NCBI GenBank assembly: GCA_963681505.1
Contig: OY811988.1
Coordinates: forward strand, 3,147,202 to 3,211,201
Source: Eunapius fragilis
Taxonomy: Eukaryota > Porifera > Demospongiae > Spongillida > Spongillidae
Direction of reading: 5' to 3'
DNA length: 64,000 bases
Position numbers and translations under genes: made by a program. Below, one piece after another: positions 22,768-32,661 of the stretch. The first letter of the stretch is position 1, and every line of letters begins with the position of its first letter. Under the pieces are notes generated by a model. That model was not told the origin of the DNA, did no database searches, and saw nothing but the letters and a program-made list of their open reading frames with translations.

Positions 22768-22879
22768 AGGCGTTTCTTCACTAGCAACCGCAAACCGGAT
22801 CGATCCGGATCGGGGGTGCGTCTTCACTAGCTAATTAGCATTCATCGACCAAACCAGTTGGGCCGTAACCCATGACAAA

Positions 22880-22999
22880 ATGGCAGCTGTGCAACTGGTA
22901 TATGCTTGCTTAGCCTTAGCGGCCTACTTCCAGCTACGAAAAAGAAACCTCCAAAATCGCACAAAAAGGGCAAAAAAAACGTCGACGGCAACGCGCTAG
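22880..22999 (+). pseudogene. Relict 5' end of a Harbinger-type gene (probably transposase)
   Basis: A 39-codon frame starting MAAVQLVYACLALAAYFQLR followed by a basic stretch (KRNLQNRTKRAKK), then TAG. A hydrophobic start followed by an Arg/Lys cluster is typical of Harbinger transposase N-termini (family knowledge). It overlaps the opposing Myb-like frame by a few bases, consistent with an internal deletion joining two gene starts. Confidence 0.5.
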
Positions 23000-23160
23000 G
23001 AGATGTATTCAAGTATATATTCGCTGTGAGCAGTACATATCCGCTGATAAATCAACTTATTTCGTACAACGCCGTCCAGCTGTCGCTGAACGTCAGCTGC
23101 CCCCCAGATTCCCACCAACGTTCTAGTTTCCTCATTACTCCATAGTTGCACAGCGGCCAT
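22996..23160 (-). pseudogene. Relict 5' end of a Harbinger Myb/SANT-like gene
   Basis: A 54-codon minus frame: MAAVQLWSNEETRTLVGIWG, then a stretch ending RNKLIYQRIC before TAG. W-S-x-E-E-T-x-x-L-V-x-I-W is the usual opening of the Myb/SANT (trihelix-like) DNA-binding domain of Harbinger's accessory protein. The first six residues (MAAVQL) equal those of the opposite frame because both lie in the terminal inverted repeats. Confidence 0.65.
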
Positions 23161-24680
23161 TTTGTCATGGGTTACGCCCCAACTGGATCGATCCGGTTTG
23201 GTCGATGAATGCTAATTAGCTAGTGAAGACGCACTCCCGATCCGGATCGATCCGGTTTGCGGTTGCTAGTGAAGAAACGCCTTAATAACTGTGTACACAC
23301 AGGCTTTCCTTCCAACCGCAATGGGTATAAGGTTGGAAAAACTGTAGAGAACATCATGTTCACCTGGGATAATGCGAGTAAACAGTTATCAGATTAGGGA
23401 TAGGGACTTACAAGGGTCCTTGATACTGAAAACGTATTTTGGTGAATCATTTGATTTGGACATCCGGGGTACACCAAGGCTTAGATGATGGGCCGTTTGG
23501 AGTACTATTCTTTCTCTTTCACTCCCTCTCTCTCTCTCTCCCACTATCTCCTCACTATCTCATCTCTCACCATGGTAACTAAACAATATCTACATGTAAC
23601 GATTGTTAGGATTTTGCCTTTGTTCAAATGACAATGTCACAATAGATAAAGAAATCCAGATACATGACACTGCCAGGTATATCAATTCATACCTGTTTGC
23701 AGCAGTATTATATAGCTCATTCCAGGGGTATTGTGCTTCACAGTAACACAACTTATATGGAAACCTAACCATTGATAAAACCCCAACAAGCTTTTTGTCA
23801 TGACATTTGAGTACATGCACCTTATTTAATTTAGATACTTTCTCATATACCGTACAATTAGTTAGTACAAAGTTAAACTATACTAATTGCCAAAATCATA
23901 TTTCGTGACTGATCCATCATAACAGGATGTCCACAAAAGAACACAAAGCATGTAACTGAATACAATTCCTTAATTGGTTGTCTGAAGCGGGAGTAACGGC
24001 AGGGTCTGCAGCTTTGTTGCAGACATATTAATACTAATGACCCATAGCTAGTACGCAGAGTTGGGCTGGAAATGCACACCAGTAGCCGTATAGACCTATG
24101 GCTGCTGGGGTGCTGAGGAGAGGGAACCAAAATCTTGCCACACGTCTAGCCATTCCCATGAGGTGCACCAAGTCCTTCCATTTATGGCAGACTCAGCCTC
24201 ACTTTGGTGAGGTTCTGTGCAAGAGCTCTGCTATCAAGAGCTGGACCTTCATTGGTTGTCCCTGGTTGATAATAATAAAGTCATGTATTCATGCATTGAT
24301 ATTCATGTGTATTTGTAAATCTAAATCAAATTATGAATATACTTTTAGTCAAATACGAACCGCATTAGAATTTGACTATCTTTAGATAAAGATAAAATCA
24401 AATAGCTTGCAATTAATTCATTTGACGACAACTTTTTAAAATTAATAACATGATTTATGAGCCATGAACCTATATACCAGGACCCGTCAAAGTATGCCCT
24501 ACAGCTATGGAGCCGGAAACAATTTTAGTGTACCTGCATTGGTCAAGAACATAACCTGAGGTTTATCTCTAACACAAACAGTAATGAACACTTACGGTAA
24601 TGAGCGTTTCATTTTTCGCCGGTACTGGTCCACACCCCTCTTGTAAATTCTCGTTCCAGCTGGGCCTAGTTTAGGTTCAG

Positions 24681-24794
24681 TGTAAAGGGGATAAGTACAT
24701 TGGCTTCACTTAGGGTTAGAGAATGGGGGGCGTTATAGTTGGGTGTGCCATGTTAGGATAGGTGAGTGACGCCAATGCACTTATCCCCTTTACA
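24681..24794. mobile_element. 114-bp inverted-repeat element
   Basis: TGTAAAGGGGATAAGT (24681-24696) is answered by ACTTATCCCCTTTACA (24779-24794). Inner pairing continues (ATTGGC/GCCAAT, TCACT/GGTGAGTGA). Small MITE-like hairpin with no target duplication identified. Confidence 0.7.
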
Positions 24795-25140
24795 TGAAAA
24801 TAAATTGAGTGAAGTAATGCATATAAGTGATGAAATATATCCAAATGTATAAGTAAACCACCTAGATAATGTACGAAAATATTGCTACATCAGCAAATGA
24901 ATGGTAATAAATGCACACTATATGTAGGGAGTGCATAATTGTACTCACATGTAGCAACAGTAAATTACATAGTTACAAGAAGTGATTTACTTGTGCAGTA
25001 CAGGCATGTTACAATCAATATGTTTGTCAAGAACGAAGATACAATAGAGGGAAACAGTTTCAATGTGTGATTGATAATACAGAAGCAATTGCAGCTCATA
25101 TACTTAGGTTTGGTGCTGAGTCTCAACATGCATACACATA

Positions 25141-25205
25141 TCAGAACCTATGGGAGTAGATTCCATATAGGAACAATGTGGTATGATGAAGTCGTTTTAA
25201 CATCA
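25141..25205 (+). repeat. Dispersed repeat, copy 2
   Basis: GAACCTATGGGAGTAGATTCC, TTCCATATAGGAA and a TGATGAAGTC...TTTTAACATCA end match the copy at 2631-2700. Confidence 0.6.
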
Positions 25206-26365
25206 CTTGCATCAAGTCGGGTCACTTATCCCTTCGTGCCAATCAAGTGATATCCAACAGAACAGTTCTACGTTGTTTCCATGTCATAAGAATGCATGCT
25301 TTTAGAGAACTATAATACCCATTGCCCATACCCACAATTTCTCCTCCATCGTCATAACTCACGACAGGAACGTTTGTAAGAATGCCTAGTGTACCAATCG
25401 CTTCAGGATGTGTCCTCATGTTGTCTGTTAGATGCCTATGATTATTAGAGCAATTTACTAAAGTGAGTACATGTAGTACCTTACTTAGTACATGGTTAAA
25501 AAATAGCCAATTACATCAGCTATTTTGTAATAAATCATGTGTCACAAGCGTGATTGAAATTTTTATTCTTCCACAAAGTGGAATGGAACAGGAGGTAAGT
25601 ACTTAAATTTAAGAGCATCTGAAGCCCTTTTGATGATATCAGGGTACATACAGCTCCATGTGTACATGTCCGACCATATTGCATAAATGGTTGAGTAAAT
25701 GGAGTGGAGCAGAGATATAGTATAATGCTAAAGGAAGGCCTCCTGACGAAAATTCAAGGTATGTAACTCTCAACTCTACTAGTATCATTCCTTCCACAGC
25801 CTGAAACGAAAGCCTTGTTATGGCTGCATGTTTTGACAGGTAATTAGGCCATTGACAAGTCACACCAAAGCATCCACACACGTAAGAACCCGTCACTTTC
25901 GCTTGTATTTATTTTGACCTAATTCAACTTATGTAGGGTTTGGTCTTTTGAATTCTGTCCGTGGAACAACATACACAATCGTATACTATGGGAAGTCAAT
26001 GCTATATACAGCTTACAGCAGATATGAGAAGCAGGAGGCTCCAAGGTGAATATGTCATTTCCAACTCCCCCAGCCTGCCTAGGAGGGATGGATATTAATG
26101 ATCCTGTTGACTCTGCGGGAATTGCTTTTTCCACTTAAAGAACTTGCACAAAGAAGATTGTAGATGCCATAAAGGGACATGGAGAATTCTGTGTTTTGAT
26201 CACAACAATCAGATGCGAGAAGCTAAGAAACAGCAGAAAAGTGGCACTCCAACACTTCTCAACAAAGTACACTTGCATCCATTATATTGTTGACACAGAT
26301 ACCCAGTCATACGTAAAGCGTACAGTAGAAGCAGCTACAAACAGCTGAACAAGAGAAGAAGAAAT

Positions 26366-26625
26366 ATTTAGAAGCTGTTCAAACAAGGCGTGCAACCTTC
26401 TCCCCTTTTGTTGTTTCAGTAGATGGGGTTTTAGGTCGCGAAAGAAAAGGTTTGATCAAGCGCTTGGCTAAAAAAATAGCGTATAAATGGGAAAAGTCCT
26501 TGAGTGAAGTGACAGGCTAGGTCCGGGCCAGGATGGCTTTTGCCATTCTCAGTGCAACCAATTTATGCCTACGAGGTAGCAAGAAAAAATGGAGATCTGG
26601 GACTGGTAAGGATGATGTTGCAGGT
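26366..26625 (+). pseudogene. Retroelement-type coding fragment (better-preserved copy)
   Basis: The frame gives QLQTAEQEKKKYLEAVQ, RRATFSPFVVSVDGVLGRE, then KGLIKRLAKKIAYKWEK, one stop, and VRARMAFAILSATNLCLRGS. This is a recurrent conserved block in element-derived proteins of invertebrates (recalled). A single in-frame TAG interrupts an otherwise clean reading, so it is younger than the related copy at 9175-9365. The rest of the element was not recognised on either side. Confidence 0.6.
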
Positions 26626-27274
26626 TTACCCTTTAGTGAAAAAAAAATTTGTGATGTATGTATCGTATGTATTAAGTGTTATTATTATATGTAAGTGTAA
26701 AAAAAATATTTTTCTGTTAAAATGAAAGTATTAGTTAGGCTTAGCCCTCATGGACAGTTGGATTTGTTCTGATCTGATTGTCACTATCTGATCAGAATGG
26801 CAACCACCAGCCCTTGTCTGGCTACGCCCAACTACAAACCATCATCACTACCGCTAGGTGGGTGTTCTGATCACAGTGAGCAATAATGAAAACAATTACT
26901 TTCCTGATATACTACTCCTTTTATGATTTCATGATTCGAAAGTTAAATGTAAGTGATGCTGAAGCTTTTTGAAAAAATTAATTAAAAAAAACTGTCTCCA
27001 GTAGGTGGTATATTGGAATGAATGGTAATGGTGTAAAAAGCAAGGAAACAAGGTTCACTGACTGTGAAGGATCGATCTAGCCGCAGCCTGCATGCCGCTC
27101 CTTCCCTCTAGCTGCCAGATATCCAAGAACCGTACCAGACCAAGGAATACGTGCATTGTACACATTATACATAGCAAAAGGTCATCATAAACGTCGTTCT
27201 AGACCTGGAGGCGGCTCCCGCTATTCAGTCTTGTTTAGCACCTTTTGTTAGGATGTTTGTCGTAGGAGAAGGAA

Positions 27275-27591
27275 TGTGATAGACTGGAGGTCTCCAATAT
27301 CAGATGATATCGGAAGCAGTAGGCCAGTGTGAGCATTCGACAAATGATACTTGTCGAAGTGGGAAGTCAGGGTTCACGACCTGCCACCCTGACAAAGGAT
27401 GAATCAGGTGCTAAAAGAGACTGAATAGCGGGAGCCTCCAGGTCTAGAAGGACATTTATGAGGACCTTTTGCTACATGTATATATAATGTGTACAATGCA
27501 CATATTCCTTGGTCTGGAACGGGTGTTGGATATCTGGCAGAGCTAGAGGGAAGGAGCGGCGCGCAGGCTGTGGCTAGATCAATCCATCACA
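27275..27591 (+). repeat. Direct 5' LTR of the short LTR element
   Basis: Begins TGTGATAGACTGGAGG and ends CATCACA. It aligns over its whole length, with scattered substitutions and small gaps, to 27965-28192 plus 31906-31990. The preceding 27064-27262 is its reverse complement (TGTGAAGGATCGATC... to ...CAGTCTTGTTTAGCACC), so this LTR and the inverted copy form a large hairpin. Confidence 0.75.
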
Positions 27592-27964
27592 TATGGTGGC
27601 AGCGGTGGGATCCATCCCTGGCAGTTGTGCAGGGAGACCCATGGATCCAGAATGAGTGTGGTGATGGGACTGATCGAGGTCTAAGAAGGAAGGCTGGCAG
27701 CATATCCAAAAGTGGTAGACCGGGTAGCCGGCTAGAGAGAGAAGTCTATAGTGGTACTCAAAAGTGGAGAACCTGAGGATACATGGTGCAGCTGTTCCCA
27801 AACATAGGAAGACCTTCGGTTGCCATCATGCATGGTACAGGCGGAGTGACTGTACGGAAAGATGTATGTGAACAGGCGCTGAAGAGGTACGAAGAGGGCG
27901 ATGGGAATACGCAATCGACAAGCGGCATTATTTGTCACAGGAGATGGATACATAGACTAAGGAA

Positions 27965-28192
27965 TGTGATAGATTGGAGGTCTCCGATGATATCGGAAGC
28001 AGTAGGCTGGTGTGAGCATTCGGCAAATGATATTTGTTGCAGGAGAAGAAGTGGGAAGTGTCAGGGTTCACGACTTACCATCCTGACAAAGGATGAATCA
28101 GGTGCTAAAAGAGACTGAATAGCAGGAGCCTCCATGTCTAGAAGGACGTTTATCAGGACCTTTTGCTATATATAATGTGTACTATGCATGTA
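27965..28192 (+). repeat. First part of the 3' LTR, interrupted by a transposon
   Basis: Matches 27275-about 27505 of the 5' LTR. It breaks at TA (28191-28192); the remainder (TATTCCTTGG ... CCTTCACA) resumes at 31904-31990. Confidence 0.75.
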
Positions 28193-28439
28193 CACAGCCA
28201 ATTCTCAACATATCTGTAACATATATGTCATATGCTACAATCTGGTACAGATTGATGACAACGTATGTACCATGGATGTATCATACACTTATTTATTACA
28301 TCCTGCTACATACCTGATACTACACTATGATACATATTGTTGCTATCATTCTGTTCCAATATTAACAATATGTACCAGACCTTAATTATCATAGCTGTTC
28401 CTTTATGACTCATACATGTATCATTTTAAAAATGTAATG

Positions 28440-28645
28440 CTTTTGATGTGGACGGAGTGCCTGATGGTCCAGAAGCACGAATTCTTAGAGCTCCTTGCAT
28501 TGAGATATCTGGTGTTGCCGATCAGTTCGAGATACCTCATCTAATGATCGTATTCAGTTTACCAAATAATATCTCACCATCCCTGATTTACTTCATTGAA
28601 CACAGCAGGGTATTATATGAGAGGCTTAAGCTTGCGTGCATGTGA
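28440..28645 (+). CDS. Open fragment inside the TA-flanked transposon, unknown
   Basis: A 65-codon frame (from ATGGACGGAG at 28448; contains GVADQFEIPHLMIVF) lies near the left end of the transposon on the same strand as the exon-like blocks at 29,270-30,088. No family recognised. It may be an N-terminal exon of the element's protein or chance. Confidence 0.25.
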
Positions 28646-29269
28646 GGCTAACCAAATGCGCCTATAATTGTATCGTGAGACAACCCGCCCTCGCACCATT
28701 AGGCGATCGGGTTGACGGAGTAATAGCGTGAACTGAGTGAAGCCATTTCAATGAGCACGTGTATTATTCCAATTAATTCTCCTCGGCATAAACATACGGT
28801 CATGTCAAGCGCACCGGTAAGTATATGTTTGGGGTATATTTAAGTAGTATGACAAGTTGTGCATTGTGTTTGATCTTTGCCAAATAGCTTCCACCATGCA
28901 ATCAGACGTTTCCCTACCCCTCAAAGTACAGACAGCACATCGCTGGGCGTCCTCACAAATTATTCTTTTGAAGCCTTACAATTCACACATCTACCAGTAC
29001 ACCGAATGCAAATGAAGAGGTTGAACTTCCGATTCTGAGAGATGTACGAGACGGCAACGCGTGATTCTGACATCGACAACGAAGCTGATGACACGTCTGA
29101 TCTTGAAGACCTTAATTTTCGAGGAGATGAATGATAAGGCTGGGCAAACCAATGGAAGTTATTTTCCTTTTCCTTCGAAGATCTTTGCTCAGTTGTACTT
29201 GCTGCTAAACAGTCCGCATCCCATGGTATGATTTTTAAATTAATATTGCTAATTTTTAGTGGCACCTTT

Positions 29270-30088
29270 CCCCCCCAGGGAGTTCATTTGTGCTGTTTAT
29301 TCTTAAACACATTGGAATTCAAACACCAAGTCTATCTGATATTAAGACCTTTAAGCTACCTGGCAGACAGATTCCTGCAAGGGTAAGGGATAAAAATATT
29401 ACTTACAATTAGTAAATATTTTTTTCAACTAGCATGCTAATGATCATGGAGTTCCATTTTATTCTGTGCCATTGGATGCTGTTATACGTCAGTGTCTTGA
29501 TCGACCTGACATAGCGAGCAGCCTAGTGAGGTATCCTGTACACGTTGAGGGCACATATCGGTAAGTTATACAGTTTAATGTAACTGTAAACCCATTTTAT
29601 CTTGCCTGCCCAGGGAGATGTTTCATGCGAATCGTTGGCATTCAGATGCCAGGTTTTTTGTGCCAATGGTAACTTTACTTGAATATTTGTGAGGGATTGT
29701 GACTCCTTTCAACATTCCAAACTTGGTGTCCTGAAAGGAACTGTAGTGAAGTACCACCATCAGGTATTGTGATGGACGAGTATGTTGCAATAGGTGATGC
29801 ATATTTTGCTGCAATAGACCAAACACTGTCTAACAGTTTTAAAGTGTGACGGAGCCGTACTGCGAATTGAAACATGAGTGAAAGTGGGAAGGTACATTTG
29901 GTACTAGCTGTGCAGTTGGGTTGTAAATCCTTTTCCTTTCCACACTGGTAAGCAGGGTGCCTACACCATCTATGGCTGTAAGGTCAGCGTACACGCCAGC
30001 AAGAAATCTGAAGGAGCTGGTAGTAACAAGGTGGACATTGATGCTTATGTGTTGGGCACACTCTACCTTTGTCCAGCTATTATATAAA
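29270..30088 (+). CDS. Exon-like coding blocks of the TA-flanked transposon (unknown protein)
   Basis: Three consecutive blocks have AG/GT borders with compatible phases. The first runs about 29279-29382 (SSFVLFILKHIGIQ ... LPGRQIPAR, then GTAAGG). The second is about 29432-29561 (HANDHGVPFYSVPLDAVIRQ ... VEGTYR, then GTAAGT), and the third about 29614-29668 (EMFHANRWHSDARFFVPM, then GTAACT). After a region with two stops, another open block (GAYTIYGCKVSV ... DIDAYVLGTLYLCPAII) ends in TAA at 30088. The peptides look like real protein, but I do not recognise the family. A minor acidic frame at 29,042 (DSDIDNEADDTSDLEDL) precedes them. The stops suggest decay in the third quarter. Confidence 0.4.
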
Positions 30089-30182
30089 TGTCTGTGTTAA
30101 CATGTCTCTCTTTTCCCTCCCCTATCATTTGTCTCTCTTCATCTCCTGCTCTTTGGATCCTTTTCCTTCTCTTTCCCCCGCC

Positions 30183-31353
30183 ACCACTCACCCAAGCCAC
30201 TACTCTCACTCCCGCTACCACTCTACCCCACCACCACTCTCCCCCACCTCCACTCTCCCCCACCATCACTCTCCCCCACCACCACTCTACCCCACCACCA
30301 CTCTACCCCACCACCACTCTCCCACCATCACTCTCCCCCACCACAACTCCCCCCCACCACCACTCTCACCCACCACCACTCCCCCACCACCACTCTCACC
30401 CACCAACACTCTCCCCCACCACCACTCTCCCCCACCACCACTCTCCCCCACCACCACTCTCCCCCACCACCACTCCCCCCCACCACCACTCTCACCCACC
30501 ACCACTCCCCCACCACCACTCTCACCCACCAACACTCTCCCCCACCACCACTCTCCTTCACCACCACTCTCCCACCACCACCACTCCCCCACCACCACTC
30601 TCCCCCACCACCACTCTCCCCCACCACCACTCTCCCCCCACCAACACTCCCCCACCACCACTCTCCCCACCATCACTCTCCCCCACCTCCACTCTCCCCC
30701 ACCACCACTCTCCACCACCACCACTCTCCACCACCACCACTCTCCCTGCCACCACTCTCCCCCACCACCACTCCCCCACCACCACTCTCCCCCACCACCA
30801 CTCTCCCCCACCACCACTCCCCCCACCACCACTCTCCCCCACCACCACTCTCCCCCACCAACACTCCCCCCACCATCACTCTCCCCCACCACCACTCCCC
30901 CCCACCACCACTCTCACCCACCATCACTCTCCCCCACCTCCACTCTCCCCTACCACCACTCTCCCCCACCACCACTCTCCCCCACCATCACTCCCCCCAC
31001 CACCACTCTCACCCACCAACACTCTCCCCCACCACCACTCTCCCCCACCTCCACTCTCCCCCACCACCACTCTCCACCACCACCACTCTCCCTGCCACCA
31101 CTCTCCCCCACCACCACTCTCCCCCACCATCACTCCCTCCCACCAACACTCTCCCCCACCACCACTCTCCCCCACCTCCACTCTCTCCCACCATCACTCC
31201 CCCCACCACCACTCTCACCACCAACACTCTCCCCCACCTCCACTCTCCACCACCACCACTCTCCGTGCCACCACTCTCCCCCACCACCACTCTCCCCCAC
31301 CACCACTCTCCCCCACCATCACTCCCTCCCACCACCACTCTCCCCCACTACCA
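30183..31353. repeat. 1.2-kb satellite, 16-bp unit CCCCCACCACCACTCT
   Basis: About 70 copies of a 16-bp pyrimidine-rich unit with frequent 1-4 bp indels and CCATCA/CCAACA/CCTCCA variants, plus an embedded second-order unit near 30715-30740, 31066-31100 and 31243-31275 (CTCTCCACCACC...CTGCCACCAC). Because 16 is not divisible by three, every frame is open for hundreds of codons (Pro/His/Ser-rich on plus, Gly/Val/Trp-rich on minus). None should be called as genes. Strong strand asymmetry (no G on the plus strand over long runs) could favour triplex formation. Confidence 0.95.
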
Positions 31354-32375
31354 CTCTCTGGCTATAGTGCAGTTGTAACTCGAGACTTTTCTACTAAATA
31401 CTGTCAGCTGGAGGGCAACCCTTGCTAAATGAATACGACTGTCCCCTTGTCCAGCTCAGCAATGTTGTCTTCACCACCTCCAGCGACAGCATTCAAAAAA
31501 CCTGTGTCAAATCATCCACGAATGTAGCAACACATGTGTATTCCAAGAAGGTGCTTCTGTGCAGACCATGGAGAGAGAAGAAACTGTGTTCATCATGCTA
31601 GAATATCATCATGACTGGACAAATAGATTGTATTGCTATAATGTGTATTGCATTAATTAAACTACTGTTTTTAAAATACCTTAATGGCCTAGAATAATTA
31701 TCAATGTAATCCTGAAATACATATGTTTCATACATGACACATATTGATATTATTTATCTGTATCAGATTGTTTTAACAACCTGTACCAGATGACTGCTGA
31801 ACATATATGTATCAATATGTGATAACATAGTTTGGTACAGATATGATTACATTCTGACCCAATCATTAATCAGATATGTTCCGTATCTACATTATTGGCT
31901 GTGTATTCCTTGGTTTGGTACGGGTGTTGGATATCTGGCAGCTAGAGGGAAGGAGCGGCGCACAGGCTGCAGCTAGATCGATCCTTCACACTGACATGGA
32001 AGGAAAAATGAAATTGAACTACATGTAGATTAGCTATAAAAATTATGACAAGCACGTGCTAATATAGGTCTATTTCATTTTCCTTCCCAGTAAGTTAACC
32101 TTGTTTCCTTGCTTTTTACACCACTACATGTATATACATGTAGTCATTCATTTCTATATACCACCAACTTTATCATAGAGACAGTTTTTATCACTTGCTA
32201 TAACTGTAATATCTGTACATTTAGGTACTGAAAATTTCAATCATGAGCACATGAAATAATGAACCACACATGTACTGTATCAGTAGAAAAATGTGTACAA
32301 ACACACAACTGTAACTATTAACTAGGTGGAAGGCAGGATTAATAAAAAATGACAACCACGATACATGTACATGTA

Positions 32376-32661
32376 CAGTGCCATCCACCCACAAGTTCAC
32401 ACGCGCGCGCGCTCGACTTGCGCGTGACTTGATCGAGAGCAATAATGACTCGCGCGCCTTTACTCAAAGCAAAGCACAGCTGGTCCATAAATTTTTACGA
32501 TGAAATTAATGTAATCATCTGTAGCTATGCCGTAAATTGGTATTCGAGTCACGCTCGCAGTAGCGCTCATATCAAGGACTCGCGCGCTCGATAATTGTGA
32601 CTCGCGCTCGGCTCGCACTCGACTCGCAATACGAGTGTGAACTTGTGGGTGAACGGCACTG
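32376..32661. mobile_element. 286-bp MITE, CAGTGCC TIRs, TA-flanked
   Basis: CAGTGCCATCCACCCACAAG at 32376 is answered by CTTGTGGGTGAACGGCACTG ending at 32661, a TIR of about 27 bp with two mismatches. TA flanks both ends (32374-32375, 32662-32663). The interior is unusually rich in CGCG and CTCG for this AT-rich window. CAGTG-type TIR plus TA fits a mariner/pogo-like MITE. Confidence 0.85.

Larger units (their letters stand above)
22768..23282. mobile_element. 515-bp Harbinger-derived MITE retaining both gene starts
   Basis: Long terminal inverted repeats of roughly 120-140 bp start AGGCGTTTCTTCACTAGC at 22768 and end GCTAGTGAAGAAACGCCT at 23282. Both edges are flanked by TAATAA (22762-22767 and 23283-23288); PIF/Harbinger duplicates a 3-bp TWA site, which fits. 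Near the inner end of each arm a short reading frame starts with the same ATGGC-GCTGTGCAACT sequence and reads inward (22880-22999 plus, 22996-23160 minus). The minus one is Myb/SANT-like. Harbinger elements encode a transposase and a separate Myb-like protein, so this looks like an internal deletion that fused the two 5' ends. Confidence 0.85.
23290..26365. other. Intergenic stretch, no gene recognised
   Basis: It contains a CT-rich tract (about 23509-23570), a small MITE (24681-24794) and one dispersed repeat copy (25141-25205). Open frames at 24,098-24,385 (plus) and 25,639-25,896 (minus) were inspected and no family was recognised. Confidence 0.4.
28193..31903 (+). mobile_element. 3.7-kb TA-flanked DNA transposon inside the LTR
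   Basis: Starts CACAGCCAAT at 28193 and ends ATTGGCTGTG at 31903, with TA on both sides (28191-28192, 31904-31905). The perfect TIR is only 10 bp, but both subterminal regions are rich in ACATATCTG, CTGGTACAGAT and ATACATAT-type motifs in opposite orientation. The interior holds plus-strand exon-like coding (29270-30088), a large 16-bp satellite (30183-31353) and a short coding-like tail (about 31360-31600). No known transposase motif was recognised, so the superfamily is open; TA target suggests a mariner-like or ISL2EU-like mechanism. Confidence 0.7.
27064..31990 (+). mobile_element. Short LTR retrotransposon with an extra inverted LTR at its 5' end
   Basis: Flanked by CTGAC on both sides (27059-27063, 31991-31995). 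Parts: an inverted partial LTR (27064-about 27262), a direct LTR (27275-27591), 373 bp of internal sequence starting with a TGGTGGCAGCGG primer-binding-site-like motif (27594), and a second direct LTR starting at 27965 and ending at 31990 but split by a 3.7-kb transposon. LTRs begin TGTGATAG and end TTCACA or TCACA. With the insertion removed the LTRs are 317 and about 313 bp. No gag-pol was recognised in the tiny interior, so it is non-autonomous (TRIM-like). Confidence 0.75.
26986..32189. mobile_element. Foldback MITE (about 272 bp) split by a nested 4.9-kb insertion
   Basis: The left arm starts AAACTGTCTC (near 26988) and the right arm ends GAGACAGTTTTT (32189). The arms pair through GGTGGTATAT/ATATACCACC, GGTGTAAAAAGCAAGGAAAC/GTTTCCTTGCTTTTTACACC and an inner GGAAGGAAAAATGAAAT/ATTTCATTTTCCTTCC hairpin. 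The left arm stops at CTGAC (27059-27063) and resumes with CTGAC at 31991, the duplicated target of the LTR element inside. A partial relative is at 1064-1255. Confidence 0.8.

Noticed and set aside
28080-28180. Considered as a third independent LTR copy
   Set aside because: It is the middle of the 3' LTR, which continues after the transposon at 31,904; lengths and order match a single LTR.
30069-31428. Open frames of over 430 codons (Pro/His/Ser-rich) on the plus strand and Gly/Val/Trp-rich frames on the minus strand
   Set aside because: Created by a 16-bp tandem repeat without G on one strand; all frames are open and no splice or start context supports coding.
32400-32640. CpG island of a promoter
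   Set aside because: The CG-rich stretch lies entirely within a TA-flanked MITE.
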